DNA of 64,000 nucleotides from CAMXAS01 sp964442435. Lineage in GTDB: Bacteria; Bacteroidota; Bacteroidia; Bacteroidales; P3. The stretch lies in NCBI GenBank assembly GCA_964442435.1, contig CAYTZG010000002.1, positions 62,001 through 126,000 of the forward strand, in the 5' to 3' direction. Below, in pieces: positions 51,832-61,000 of this stretch (within the stretch, counting starts at the first letter, position 1; every line of letters begins with the position of its first letter). The notes below the pieces were generated by a model, which did no database searches, was not told the origin of the DNA, and worked only from the letters and a program-made list of their open reading frames with translations. The translations under genes were made by a program, and so were the position numbers.

Positions 51832-53292
51832 ATGGCATACAATCAGGCAATGATGATTCGACGGGACCTGTTGGCCCGTATGTGCAAACTCATTAAAGAC
51901 GGCAACCTCAAGGAGGAAATCGACCGCATCCCCTTGATCATGCGGCCTCGTCACAGCAACGAAGTATCGCGCTGCTGCATCCACAAGGACCGGGCGGTCA
52001 TCAAGTACCGGCTCATGGCGATTCTGGGCTTCGATGTCCGGGACGAGGAAGACGAATTGATTCCGCTTTCGCAATACGCCAAAATGGCGGAAGAACGGAA
52101 AGACTTTACCGATATCATGCTGACGGTGGTGGACGAGGCTTGCAGCTCCTGCGTCAAGTCCAACTATGTCGTGACCAATATGTGCCACGGCTGTATCGGT
52201 CATCCGTGTACGTTCGCTTGCCACAAGCAGGCCATCAGCGTTAACGAGAAGGCCAAAATCGACCCGTCCAAGTGCGTGAGCTGCGGCCTTTGTATGCAGG
52301 CCTGTCCGTTCAACGCCATCATCTACCAGGCGGTACCGTGCGAGGAATCCTGCCCGGTGGGTGCGATTTCCAAGGACGAATACGGGGTGGAACACATCGA
52401 CGAAACGAAATGTATCTATTGCGGCCGTTGCCGTGAAGCCTGCCCTTACGGCGCCATCATGGAAAAGACGTATCTGGTGCAGATTTACGCCGCGTTGAAA
52501 GACCCGAAGAAAAAAGTCGTGGCCATGTTCGCGCCGGCTTTGGCGGGGCAGTTCCCCGCGCCGCTCGGCAAGATTATCTCGGCCATCCGTGGCGTCGGTT
52601 TCGACGAAGTGTGGGAAGTGGCCAAGGGGGCGAACATTACGACGGAAACCGAAGCGGCCGAATTTGAAGAACGCATGGAACAAGGCGAGCCGTTTATGAC
52701 CACCTCCTGCTGCCACGCCTATACGGAGTTGACCAAAAAGCATCTGACGGAATTGGCGCCCTATGTGTCCACCACGCGTACGCCGGCGAGCTATACGGCC
52801 GAACTCATCAAGAAGGAACAGCCGGAATCCGTAACCGTATTCATCGCGCCTTGCGTTTCCAAACGTCACGAAGGTTTCTATGACCCGAACATCGACTATG
52901 TGATGTCGTTTGAGGAATTGGGTGCCATGATGGTGACGGCGGGCGTGGATGTGCTCGCGTGCGAGGAAAGCGCATACGATGGCGGTATCGACAACTCCGG
53001 CCGCGCGTTCCCGTACACGGGCGGTGTGTTGGATTCGGTCAAGAAATACGCCAAGCATCCCGAAAACATCCGTCCCTATATCGTGGACGGTATCGACAAG
53101 GCCGTCATCAAGAGCCTGAAGAACATCAAGAAGACGTGCGGCGGGCCCGATCAGCCCAACTTCATCGAATTCATGATGTGCAAGGGCGGTTGTGTAAACG
53201 GATGCAACGCTTTGGCGAATCCGCGGACGGCTACGCGTCAGATTCAGAACTTTATCGCGGAAGACGAGAAAAAGAAACAGGAGCAGGCCTAA
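51832..53292 (+). CDS. [FeFe] hydrogenase, catalytic type (group B-like)
   Basis: The 486-residue protein has an unusual Cys-rich N-terminus (C104, C107, C118, C121, C126, C130). Two ferredoxin clusters follow (C148, C151, C154, C158 with C170 and C174; C194, C197, C200, C204). The H-cluster domain has L1 TSCCHAY (C293, C294), L2 APCVSK (C341, K344) and L3 MMCKGGCVNGC (C450, C454). All cluster ligands and the proton-transfer Cys293 are present, but Pro is replaced by His after the Cys pair. It should make or use H2 with ferredoxin, in the cytoplasm. Start ATG at 51832. Two bases before the second small [2Fe-2S] gene. Confidence 0.92.
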   Translation: MAYNQAMMIRRDLLARMCKLIKDGNLKEEIDRIPLIMRPRHSNEVSRCCIHKDRAVIKYRLMAILGFDVRDEEDELIPLSQYAKMAEERKDFTDIMLTVVDEACSSCVKSNYVVTNMCHGCIGHPCTFACHKQAISVNEKAKIDPSKCVSCGLCMQACPFNAIIYQAVPCEESCPVGAISKDEYGVEHIDETKCIYCGRCREACPYGAIMEKTYLVQIYAALKDPKKKVVAMFAPALAGQFPAPLGKIISAIRGVGFDEVWEVAKGANITTETEAAEFEERMEQGEPFMTTSCCHAYTELTKKHLTELAPYVSTTRTPASYTAELIKKEQPESVTVFIAPCVSKRHEGFYDPNIDYVMSFEELGAMMVTAGVDVLACEESAYDGGIDNSGRAFPYTGGVLDSVKKYAKHPENIRPYIVDGIDKAVIKSLKNIKKTCGGPDQPNFIEFMMCKGGCVNGCNALANPRTATRQIQNFIAEDEKKKQEQA

Positions 53293-53293
53293 G

Positions 53294-53548
53294 ATGAGCG
53301 CGGATAAAATCAAGGTTTCCATTTGCCTGGGCAGTTCCTGCTTCGCGCGGGGCAGCCAAAAGAATCTGGAAATCATGCAGGCGTATTTCGCCGAGAAGCA
53401 CCTGGACGATAAAATCGATTTCGCGGGGCATCTGTGTGAGGAAGTCTGCAAGCAGGGGCCGACGCTCAAGATAGGCGACAAGGTCTATTACGGCGTAACG
53501 GCCACGAATCTGCGCGCCATATTGGACGATAATTTCAAGGACCTGTAA
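53294..53548 (+). CDS. Thioredoxin-like [2Fe-2S] protein, second copy
   Basis: The 84-residue protein has the same four-Cys layout as the gene at 51431: C11-x4-C16 in ICLGSSCFARG, and C48-x3-C52 in HLCEEVCKQGP. It sits directly after the hydrogenase gene and is followed by a terminator, so the two probably form one unit. Electron transfer with the hydrogenase is the likely role by context. Confidence 0.87.
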   Translation: MSADKIKVSICLGSSCFARGSQKNLEIMQAYFAEKHLDDKIDFAGHLCEEVCKQGPTLKIGDKVYYGVTATNLRAILDDNFKDL

Positions 53549-53578
53549 TCGGTTCCCAATCGACCGACTGGATGCAAG

Positions 53579-53622
53579 ACCCCGACAAGGACCGTGCGAG
53601 ACCGGACTTTGCCGGGGTTTTT
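53579..53622 (+). terminator. Terminator inside the hydrogenase cluster
   Basis: ACCCCG and CGGGGT pair. The stem extends over ACAAGG/CTTTGC with one mismatch and ends in TTTTT. It separates the catalytic unit from the sensory unit. Confidence 0.7.
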
Positions 53623-53646
53623 GCTGAATGATAAAACGAAACGCGT

Positions 53647-55395
53647 ATGAAAGAGAATGTAATATATACCGAGAAGAACAACTGTCAGGACTGCTATAAG
53701 TGTATCCGCGAATGCCCGGTCAAGTCTATACGGATGGAGGGCAACAGCGCGTCGGTCATCTTCGACACCTGCATTTATTGTGGCCGCTGCGTGCGGATAT
53801 GTCCGGCCGACGCCAAGAAGTACCGCGACGATTTGAGCCGGGTTCAGTATTGGCTGTCTTCGGGCGAAAGGGTGGTGGCCTGCATCGCGCCGACCTTTGT
53901 CACGGATTTCGGTTACATGACGACCGACCAATTGGTCAAGGTACTGTATAAATTGGGTTTCGCGGCCGTTTCGGAGGTGGCCATCGGGGCCGATATCGTG
54001 GCGCGGGAAACGAACCGCTGGCTGGCCGAGCAACCGGACGGGGTTTATATATCGTCGGCCTGTCCTGCCGTGGTCAACTATATGCACATCTATATGCCGG
54101 AGGCCTTGAACCATTTGTCGCCGGTGGTGTCGCCCATGGTGGCGCACGCGCGCTTGTTGCGCAAAACGCTGTTCCCGACCGAAAAACTGGTGTTCATCGG
54201 GCCTTGCATCGCCAAGAAAGACGAACGCGACTATAACGAAGACGTGTTGGACGCCGCCGTAACGTTCCAAAACCTGAAACGTTGGTTTGACGAGGAAAAG
54301 GTGGAACTCTACCCGTTCGACCGCATCGAAGTGCCGGACGACTTCATCATCGGGCGGCCGGGTACGGGCGATATGTTCCCCGTGGACGGCGGTATGCTGG
54401 CCACGATGGCGGCCGATATGAAGGTGGCCGAAACCGATTATATGTGCTTTTCCGGTATGGAGCAGGTCATCGACATCTGCGGCGAGATTCCGCAGTGGAA
54501 AGAGAAAGGTAAACTGTTTCTCGAACTCATGGCTTGCAAGGGCGGTTGCATCAAGGGGCCGGCCATGATCAACCACGACGGCGTGGCGGCCAAGCGGCGC
54601 GCGATGATACAGATGCACGGCCAGTTGCAGAAATCGACCTTGCCCTACAAGCCGTTGTCGGAACCGGCCGACATGAACTGGATTAACCGGGAGTTTGTAA
54701 GGGATTACAAGGTAAAATGCCAGTATCCGGAGGAAGACATCGTGGAGGCGCTCCGTTCGTTGGGCAAACGCACCGTCAAGGATGAATACAACTGTACGGG
54801 TTGCGGCTACGACAGCTGCCGGGCCTTGGCCGAAGCCATGCTGAGCGGCAACGCGCACCGCGAGATGTGCGTGTCGTGTATGCGGCAGGAAGCGCAGGAA
54901 AAGGCGTCGGTGCTGTTGCAGAAGATGCCTTACGGCGTGGTGACGGTGGACGACCAGTTGAAGGTGGTGGAAGCCAACCGCAAGTTCGCCGAGATTATGG
55001 GCGACGAGCTCATGCAGGTCTATAAGGCCGTGCCGGGGCTGAAAGGCGTGGACATACGGCGCGTGTTGCCGTTCCATAACCTGTTTGAATCGCTGTTGCA
55101 GAGCGGGGGCGAGATGACCGAACACGACGTGCGCGAGGGCGACAATTTCTATCATCTGTCGTTGGTCACGATTCAGCAATACAAGATGGTTTGCGGTATC
55201 ATCCAGAACCTGCGTGCGCCGGAGATGCAGTACGAACTGCTGACCGACCGCATCCGGGAGGTCATCAAGCAAAACGTGGAGTCGGTGCAACGCATCGCGT
55301 ATCTGTTGGGCGAAAACGCCTCGTTTACCGAATCCATGCTCAACTCGTTGGTCGATAGCCGGGAAACGGCGCCGGTCGCCAAGCAAACGGAATAA
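53647..55395 (+). CDS. Sensory-type [FeFe] hydrogenase-like protein with PAS domain (group C, HydS-like)
   Basis: The 582-residue protein has two N-terminal ferredoxin clusters (C13, C16, C19, C23; C42, C45, C48, C52). An H-cluster domain follows: L1 SSACPAV (C139), L2 GPCIAKKDE (C187, K190), L3 MACKGGC (C297, C301). Next is a four-Cys cluster C383-x2-C386-x4-C391-x16-C408, and then a PAS domain (about 420-530, YGVVTVDDQLKVVEANRKFA). In L1 the first Cys of classic enzymes is Ala138, so proton transfer should be slow. This matches known sensory HydS proteins. The next gene, 12 bases on, is a phosphatase, the probable output. Confidence 0.9.
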   Translation: MKENVIYTEKNNCQDCYKCIRECPVKSIRMEGNSASVIFDTCIYCGRCVRICPADAKKYRDDLSRVQYWLSSGERVVACIAPTFVTDFGYMTTDQLVKVLYKLGFAAVSEVAIGADIVARETNRWLAEQPDGVYISSACPAVVNYMHIYMPEALNHLSPVVSPMVAHARLLRKTLFPTEKLVFIGPCIAKKDERDYNEDVLDAAVTFQNLKRWFDEEKVELYPFDRIEVPDDFIIGRPGTGDMFPVDGGMLATMAADMKVAETDYMCFSGMEQVIDICGEIPQWKEKGKLFLELMACKGGCIKGPAMINHDGVAAKRRAMIQMHGQLQKSTLPYKPLSEPADMNWINREFVRDYKVKCQYPEEDIVEALRSLGKRTVKDEYNCTGCGYDSCRALAEAMLSGNAHREMCVSCMRQEAQEKASVLLQKMPYGVVTVDDQLKVVEANRKFAEIMGDELMQVYKAVPGLKGVDIRRVLPFHNLFESLLQSGGEMTEHDVREGDNFYHLSLVTIQQYKMVCGIIQNLRAPEMQYELLTDRIREVIKQNVESVQRIAYLLGENASFTESMLNSLVDSRETAPVAKQTE

Positions 55396-55407
55396 GCGGG
55401 AAACGGT

Positions 55408-56661
55408 ATGGAGAAGAAGGAAAAACTCTTTATAGAGATTGCGCATCACCACGAGAACAAGCACAACAAGCCGGTTTGCGGCGATACGTTCCTCTCGCGC
55501 AAGATAACGGACGACAACCGTTACGTGGCCGTGTTGTCCGATGGATTGGGCAGCGGTATCAAAGCCAACGTGCTGAGCACGATGACGGCTTCCATGGCGT
55601 TGAATTTCCGTCTGCGGCGCGAGCCGATTCTGCGTTCGGCCCTCAACATCATGAACGCCTTGCCCGTCGATTCGGCGCGCAACATCAGCTATGCGACGTT
55701 CACGATTGTGGATACGGATTTCGAGGGCACGACGGAAATCGTGGAGTTCGACGGGCCGGAATACCTGTTGTTCCGCGACGGGCAACAGGTGGAACCCGTC
55801 AAGGACGCCATCGGCATCGACCGCGAGGGCCAGCAGTTTACGGCTTACAGCGGCGATGTGGAGGCGATGCGGCGGCTGGGGGCCGAACCCGACAAGTTCC
55901 GGGTTATGTACTGCTCTCACTTAAGGCTGTGCAAGGGCGACCGCATCATCTTCTACAGCGACGGCGTCGTGCAGTCGGGCATGGGGGCTAAAGAGCATCC
56001 GTTCGGCTGGGGCGAGAAAGCCGTGCGCGCCTATGTGCAGGAACTCATACGGCAGAAGCCCGATATATCCGCCCGCGACCTGTCGCGCAAAATTGTTACC
56101 GCGGCCTTGCAGAAAGACGGCATGAAGTCGCGCGACGACATTACCTGCGCCGTGATTTACGCGCGTGACCCGCGGCAATTGCTCATCTGTTCCGGCCCGC
56201 CCTACGACGCCAAGAACGACAAGACGTTGGCGGCGGCCGTGGATAAATATGACGGCAAAAAGGTGGTGTGCGGCGGCACGACGTCCAAAATCCTGTCGCG
56301 GGAGTTGAACCGTGAAATCTCCGTCGATATCAAGAACATCCGGACGCGCGAATATCCGCCGGCCGCGACGATGCAGGGCGTGGACCTCGTGACCGAAGGC
56401 ATCCTGACGTTGGGCATGGTGGCCGAAATGCTGGAGAAAGACAACCCGTTGGAAGAACATAAGTATTCGCCGGCCTGGGATTTGATACGGCTCATCATGG
56501 AGTCGGACATCATCGACCTGCTCATCGGCACGCGCATCAACGAGGCGCATCAAGACCCGTCTTTGCCCGTGGAGTTGGAAATCCGGCGCAACGTCGTCAA
56601 GCGGATTGCGGCCTTGCTGGAAGAGAAGTGGCTAAAAAAAGTCAATATCGCGTATCTGTAA
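55408..56661 (+). CDS. SpoIIE/PP2C-type serine phosphatase
   Basis: The 417-residue protein has PP2C/SpoIIE metal-binding segments at the N-terminus: VCGDTFL (D26) and AVLSDGLGSGIKA (D45). Later come RIIFYSDGVVQSGMG and KSRDDITCAVI. The C-terminal part (about 260-417) includes KVVCGGTTSKILSRELNREI and DLVTEGILTLGMVAEML; it is not a family I can name. No membrane segment is seen. The position after the sensory hydrogenase suggests it relays H2 or redox status by dephosphorylating a target, as inference. Confidence 0.88.
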   Translation: MEKKEKLFIEIAHHHENKHNKPVCGDTFLSRKITDDNRYVAVLSDGLGSGIKANVLSTMTASMALNFRLRREPILRSALNIMNALPVDSARNISYATFTIVDTDFEGTTEIVEFDGPEYLLFRDGQQVEPVKDAIGIDREGQQFTAYSGDVEAMRRLGAEPDKFRVMYCSHLRLCKGDRIIFYSDGVVQSGMGAKEHPFGWGEKAVRAYVQELIRQKPDISARDLSRKIVTAALQKDGMKSRDDITCAVIYARDPRQLLICSGPPYDAKNDKTLAAAVDKYDGKKVVCGGTTSKILSRELNREISVDIKNIRTREYPPAATMQGVDLVTEGILTLGMVAEMLEKDNPLEEHKYSPAWDLIRLIMESDIIDLLIGTRINEAHQDPSLPVELEIRRNVVKRIAALLEEKWLKKVNIAYL

Positions 56662-56679
56662 GGCGCGGCGGAGGGTTTT

Positions 56680-57597
56680 ATGGCGGCGGTGCAGTCATAT
56701 ATCAAAGGATTTACAACCTATCTTCGGCTTGAAAAGCATCTTTCCGAAGCCACCGTCGCGGCCTATACGCACGATGTGGCGCAGTTCGCCGCGTTTCTGC
56801 AGGGGGAGCGGCATACGCCCGTGTCGTGGGTAGCCGTGCGGCAGGCCGACATCGAACGTTTCCTGAAATATTTGTACGATATGAATCTGGCGGCGGTGAC
56901 CCAGGCCCGTATGCTGAGCGGTTTGAAATCCTTTTTCGGCTATATGGTGGAGGAAGGGGAACTGACCGTTTCGCCGGCCGAACTCGTGGAGGCGCCCCAA
57001 TGGCGGCGGCATTTGCCGGAAGTGCTGACGGTGGAGGAAATCGACCGTCTGATGCAGGTCATTGACATGAGCAAGGCGGAGGGGCGGCGCAACAAGGCGA
57101 TTTTGGCCGTGCTGTACGCTTGCGGTTTGCGGGTCTCGGAATTGACGAACCTGCGCATATCCTGCCTGTTTCTCGACGACGGTTTCGTGCGCGTCATCGG
57201 CAAGGGCAACAAGGAACGGCTTGTGCCGATCGGGCAGGAGGCCATCCGTCTTGTGGAACATTATCTGCGTTACGACCGCAGCCAGTTGACGGTGAAATCG
57301 GGTTGCGAGGACATCGTTTTCCTGAACCGGCGCGGCGGACGCCTGAGCCGTGAGATGGTTTTCATGATGATACGGCAGACGGCCGGTCTGGCCGGTGTGA
57401 CGAAGCCGGTAAGCCCGCACAGTTTCCGCCACAGCTTTGCGACGCACCTTGTGGAGGGCGGCGCCGACCTACGGGCCGTGCAGGAGATGCTGGGGCACGC
57501 GACGATTACGACGACCGAAATCTACACGCATTTGGACAAGCGTTATCTGCGTGAGACGATACAGCAGTTCCATCCGTTATCAAAATACAAGGTATGA
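56680..57597 (+). CDS. xerD: Tyrosine recombinase XerD
   Basis: The 305-residue recombinase has the SAM-like N-terminal domain (YLRLEKHLSEATVAAYTHDV). All catalytic residues are present: R151 (ACGLRVSEL), K175 (GKGNKER), H247 and R250 (HSFRHSF), H273 (LGHATI) and the nucleophile Y282 (EIYTHLDKRYL). It resolves chromosome dimers at dif with XerC. Length and tail are those of chromosomal XerD and not of an element integrase. It begins 18 bases after the phosphatase gene and overlaps the next gene by four bases. Confidence 0.93.
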   Translation: MAAVQSYIKGFTTYLRLEKHLSEATVAAYTHDVAQFAAFLQGERHTPVSWVAVRQADIERFLKYLYDMNLAAVTQARMLSGLKSFFGYMVEEGELTVSPAELVEAPQWRRHLPEVLTVEEIDRLMQVIDMSKAEGRRNKAILAVLYACGLRVSELTNLRISCLFLDDGFVRVIGKGNKERLVPIGQEAIRLVEHYLRYDRSQLTVKSGCEDIVFLNRRGGRLSREMVFMMIRQTAGLAGVTKPVSPHSFRHSFATHLVEGGADLRAVQEMLGHATITTTEIYTHLDKRYLRETIQQFHPLSKYKV

Positions 57598-60215
57598 ACA
57601 AAATGAGCCGAAGCCTCCGTCAGTTGACGGCGGTATCTGTGTTTGGCCTCGTTGCGGCCTGGGGGCCGGGGCGTGCGGCCGAACGACCGGCGGATACGGC
57701 CGTTGACCGCTATTTGCAATTTTTGTACGCTTATATGCCGTTGTGCGACCAAGCGGACTACGACAGCGCGTTTCATGCGGCCAACGTGCGTTCGGCCTTG
57801 CAGACCAGGATGGAGATGCCGTGGGGCGGACGGGTGCCGGAGCGCGAATTCCGGCATTTTGTGTTGCCGCCGCGCGTCAATAACGAGCGGTTGGACAGCG
57901 CCCGTCAGGTGTTTTACCGCGCGTTGAAACCGCGCGTGCAATCGTTGTCCATGTATGAGGCTGTGTTGGAAGTCAATCATTGGTGTCACGAGAAGGCCGT
58001 CTATACGCCGTCCGACGCGCGGACATCCGCACCATTGGCCACGGTAAAGACGGCTTACGGGCGTTGTGGCGAGGAGTCGGTTTTGCTGGTGGCGGCCCTG
58101 CGGTCGGTCGGCATTCCCGCGCGTCAAGTATATACGCCGCGCTGGGCGCATACCGACGATAACCATGCCTGGGTGGAAGCTTGGGTGGACAGCACTTGGT
58201 ATTTTCTGGGCGCGTGTGAACCGGAACCGGTGTTGAATCTGGCGTGGTTCAACGAACCGGCTTCACGCGGTATGCTCATGCACACGAAGGTGTTTGGCGA
58301 TTACGACGGCCCGGAGGAAGTCATCGGACGGACGCCTTGTTATACGGAAATCAACGTTGTAGGGCAGTATGCGCCGGTAAGCCGGCTTAAGGTGCGGGTT
58401 ACGGATACGGCCGGCCGTGCGGTTCCCGACGCCCGGGTCGAATTCAAACTCTATAATTATGCCGAGTTCTTTACGGTGGCGGCCTTCCGGACGGATGAAG
58501 ACGGGGAAGCCGGTTTGACGGCCGGCCGTGGCGATATGCTCGTAGGGGCTTCGCAGGGGCATCGCTTCGGTTTCGTCAAGGCCTCTTTCGGACGTGACAG
58601 TCTGGTGACGGTGGTGTTGAACCACCGCATAGGCGATGCGTTCGACTTGGACTTGGATATGGAACCGCCCGTGGCCACGGCCCAAACGGTGGCGGTAAGC
58701 CCGGCGCAACGTGCGGAGAACGACCGGCGGTTGCTGGCGGAAGACGCGTTGCGCGACGCATACACAGCCACGTTCGTGACGGCGGAAGCGGCTTGGCATC
58801 GCTTGTCGTTTATAGCCGATACCGTACTTAGGCATCGTGCCGCCGTCTTGTTGGAACGCAGCCGAGGCAATCATGCGGTTTTGGCGGACTTTCTCGCCGG
58901 CGTGCCGGCAGAGGGTTTGGAAAGGGCCGTGGCCTTGCTGTCGGTGGTGTCGGACAAGGATTTGCGCGATATGGAACCGGCCGTGTTGCAAGACTGTTTT
59001 GTATATACGTATCCCCGCGCCGAGGGGCTCGATACGGCGGTGTGGCGGCATTATGTGTTGAACCCGCGGGTGCGCTATGAGCATCTGACGCCCTGCAAGC
59101 GGTTTTTTCAGGAAAATCTGCCCGATACGCTTCGGATGCGGATTATCGGCGACCCGGTTTGGTTCGCGGCCTATTGCATGACGCAAATCGACCTGCAATC
59201 CGACCGCAACCCGCAACGCGTGCCGGTATCGCCCATAGGCGTGTGGCGACATAAGACGGCCGATTGGGAATCGTTGCAAATCTTTTATGTATCGGTTTTA
59301 CGGAGCCTGGGCATCCCGGCGCGTCTGCACGAGGTGACGGGCAAAATGCAGTATATGGATGTGACGGGCCGTTGGCGGGAAGTGGATTTCGACGACCGCA
59401 TCGCCCAACACCCGGTGCAGGGCCGGTTGCGGCTTTCCTATGAAGGCGTCCGGCCCCAAGACCCCGTTTATTATACGCATTTCACGCTTTCGCGCTATAA
59501 CGGAACGGCATTCGACCTGCTGACGTTCGACGAGAGCCGGGAAACGACGTGGCGGCGTTATTTCAAGGCGGGGCAAATGGTGGATACGGGCTACTATCTG
59601 TTATGTAGCGGTGGCCGATTGGCGCAGGGCGGCGTATTGGCGCACCTGCGGGCATTCAACGTGCCGGCCGGCGTGGAGGTGGAACAGCCGCTGGTCGTGC
59701 GGCAGGATGCGGACCGGGTGGGCGTTATCGGCCAATTCGATTCGGAGCGGAAATATGTGCCTTTACAGGCAGGGGCGACCGCTGGCGCGGCTTCGGCGCA
59801 GAGCGTCTTGCAGGCGGTGGGGCGCGGCTTTTACGTGTTGGCGGTGTTGGGCCCCGGCCAGGAGCCTACCGACCATGCGTTGCGGGATGTCAGTGCCGTG
59901 AAGGCCGAATTGGAAGCCATCGGTAGGCCGTTGTTGCTGTTGTGCCGGGACGAGGCCGAATGGAAGCGTTTTCAGGCCGGCAAATGGCGTAAACTGCCGG
60001 CTCAGACGCAATACGGTTTGGATGTGGACGGCGGAATCGAGGCCGAAATCCGCGCGAATCTGGATTTGGGCGCTTCGCAATTACCCATATGGATTGTGGC
60101 CGACACGTTCAACCGCGTCGTGTGGGTAAGCCACGGTTATACGATAGGTTTGGGCGAACAACTTATAAAAGTGCTGCAATCGCTTGCCGTACCTTCTCGG
60201 GATACGGCCCGTTAG
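57594..60215 (+). CDS. Secreted transglutaminase-like protein
   Basis: The 873-residue protein has a signal peptide (LTAVSVFGLVAAWGPGRAA). Its transglutaminase-like core has Cys158 in TAYGRCGEESVLLVAALRSV, His191 in DDNHAWVEAW and an acidic residue after it. A beta-sandwich-like region at about 260-345 has LKVRVTDTAGRAVPDARVEF. Near 560-600 a second transglutaminase-like motif (SLQIFYVSVLRSLGIPARLH) is present without the Cys, so it should be inactive. Known relatives are secreted peptidases or cross-linking enzymes; the substrate is unknown. Overlaps xerD by four bases; its 3' end overlaps cutC by 53 bases, tail to tail. Confidence 0.83.
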   Translation: MNKMSRSLRQLTAVSVFGLVAAWGPGRAAERPADTAVDRYLQFLYAYMPLCDQADYDSAFHAANVRSALQTRMEMPWGGRVPEREFRHFVLPPRVNNERLDSARQVFYRALKPRVQSLSMYEAVLEVNHWCHEKAVYTPSDARTSAPLATVKTAYGRCGEESVLLVAALRSVGIPARQVYTPRWAHTDDNHAWVEAWVDSTWYFLGACEPEPVLNLAWFNEPASRGMLMHTKVFGDYDGPEEVIGRTPCYTEINVVGQYAPVSRLKVRVTDTAGRAVPDARVEFKLYNYAEFFTVAAFRTDEDGEAGLTAGRGDMLVGASQGHRFGFVKASFGRDSLVTVVLNHRIGDAFDLDLDMEPPVATAQTVAVSPAQRAENDRRLLAEDALRDAYTATFVTAEAAWHRLSFIADTVLRHRAAVLLERSRGNHAVLADFLAGVPAEGLERAVALLSVVSDKDLRDMEPAVLQDCFVYTYPRAEGLDTAVWRHYVLNPRVRYEHLTPCKRFFQENLPDTLRMRIIGDPVWFAAYCMTQIDLQSDRNPQRVPVSPIGVWRHKTADWESLQIFYVSVLRSLGIPARLHEVTGKMQYMDVTGRWREVDFDDRIAQHPVQGRLRLSYEGVRPQDPVYYTHFTLSRYNGTAFDLLTFDESRETTWRRYFKAGQMVDTGYYLLCSGGRLAQGGVLAHLRAFNVPAGVEVEQPLVVRQDADRVGVIGQFDSERKYVPLQAGATAGAASAQSVLQAVGRGFYVLAVLGPGQEPTDHALRDVSAVKAELEAIGRPLLLLCRDEAEWKRFQAGKWRKLPAQTQYGLDVDGGIEAEIRANLDLGASQLPIWIVADTFNRVVWVSHGYTIGLGEQLIKVLQSLAVPSRDTAR

Positions 60216-60882
60216 CCACGCCCATTCCCAAGGCGTCGGCCGTTGCCGTCGGCGCGGGCATCGGTCGGGCGGCCGAGAAATGGAATTCACGGGCGCCGGT
60301 CATTTGGGCGATGCGGGCGATGTTGTTCGGCGAAACGCCGCCGCCCGGCATGATTTGCAAGCGGTGCGCGGCTTCTACACAGGCTTTGAGCAAGTCGGCG
60401 CCCTGTAGCGCGTCGGCGGCCTGTCCGGAGGTCAGCACGCGGTCCACGCCGGCTTCTTCCAAGGCCGGGATGCTTTCCAACGGGCGGCGGCAGAAGTCAA
60501 ACGCGCGGTGAAACGTCAAGCTGCGGCTTGCATCCGTAGCCTGACGGCAACGGCGCACCCACTCCCAGTCAATGTCGCCCGCTTCGGTCAGCGCGCCGAT
60601 GACGAGGCCGTCCGCGCCCAAGGCTTGCGCCTGTTCGATGTCGTACAGCATCTCTTCCTTTTCGGCCGCCGTATAATGGAAAAGGCCGCCCCGCGGTCGG
60701 ATCAGCACGTGTACGCCCTTGGGCAAGCGGGTCTTGGCACGCTTTATAAAGCCGTGGGAGGGCGTCAGGCCGCCTTCGCCGGCCGTACAGAGTTCCACAC
60801 GGTCGGCACCGGCCGCCATGGCCGCCTCGGCGATTTCCACACTGTAGGCGCAGACTTCTATCTTAAAATCGGTTCTTTGCAT
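60163..60882 (-). CDS. cutC: CutC family protein
   Basis: The 239-residue TIM-barrel protein has FKIEVCAYSVEIAEAAMAAG, ADRVELCTAGEGGLTPSHG, VHVLIRPRGGLFHY, LTFHRAFDF, GVDRVLTSGQA, IMPGGGVSPNN and REFHFSA, the full CutC signature. It is linked to copper tolerance in some organisms, but its biochemical role is unsettled. The last 53 bases overlap the 3' end of the transglutaminase-like gene on the other strand. Confidence 0.95.
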   Translation of the reverse strand: MQRTDFKIEVCAYSVEIAEAAMAAGADRVELCTAGEGGLTPSHGFIKRAKTRLPKGVHVLIRPRGGLFHYTAAEKEEMLYDIEQAQALGADGLVIGALTEAGDIDWEWVRRCRQATDASRSLTFHRAFDFCRRPLESIPALEEAGVDRVLTSGQAADALQGADLLKACVEAAHRLQIMPGGGVSPNNIARIAQMTGAREFHFSAARPMPAPTATADALGMGVANGPYPEKVRQAIAALL

Positions 60883-60965
60883 AGGGGTTGGGTTCGGTCG
60901 GATGCATTATCCGGATTTCCCGACAAACTTACGAATATTTTCGTTGATATTCTTTCTGATTTGAT

Positions 60966-60973
60966 TAACTTTG
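60966..60973 (+). promoter_or_regulatory. Putative -7 element for the 5-formyl-THF cyclo-ligase gene
   Basis: TAACTTTG, an exact TAnnTTTG match, 27 bases before the ATG at 61001. Confidence 0.45.
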
Positions 60974-61000
60974 TACCTTTCGTACAAAACGGGGAACAGG

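Noticed and set aside
56680..57597. Integrase of a mobile element
   Set aside because: Length, catalytic residues and tail fit chromosomal XerD; no attachment repeats or cargo boundaries are seen around it.
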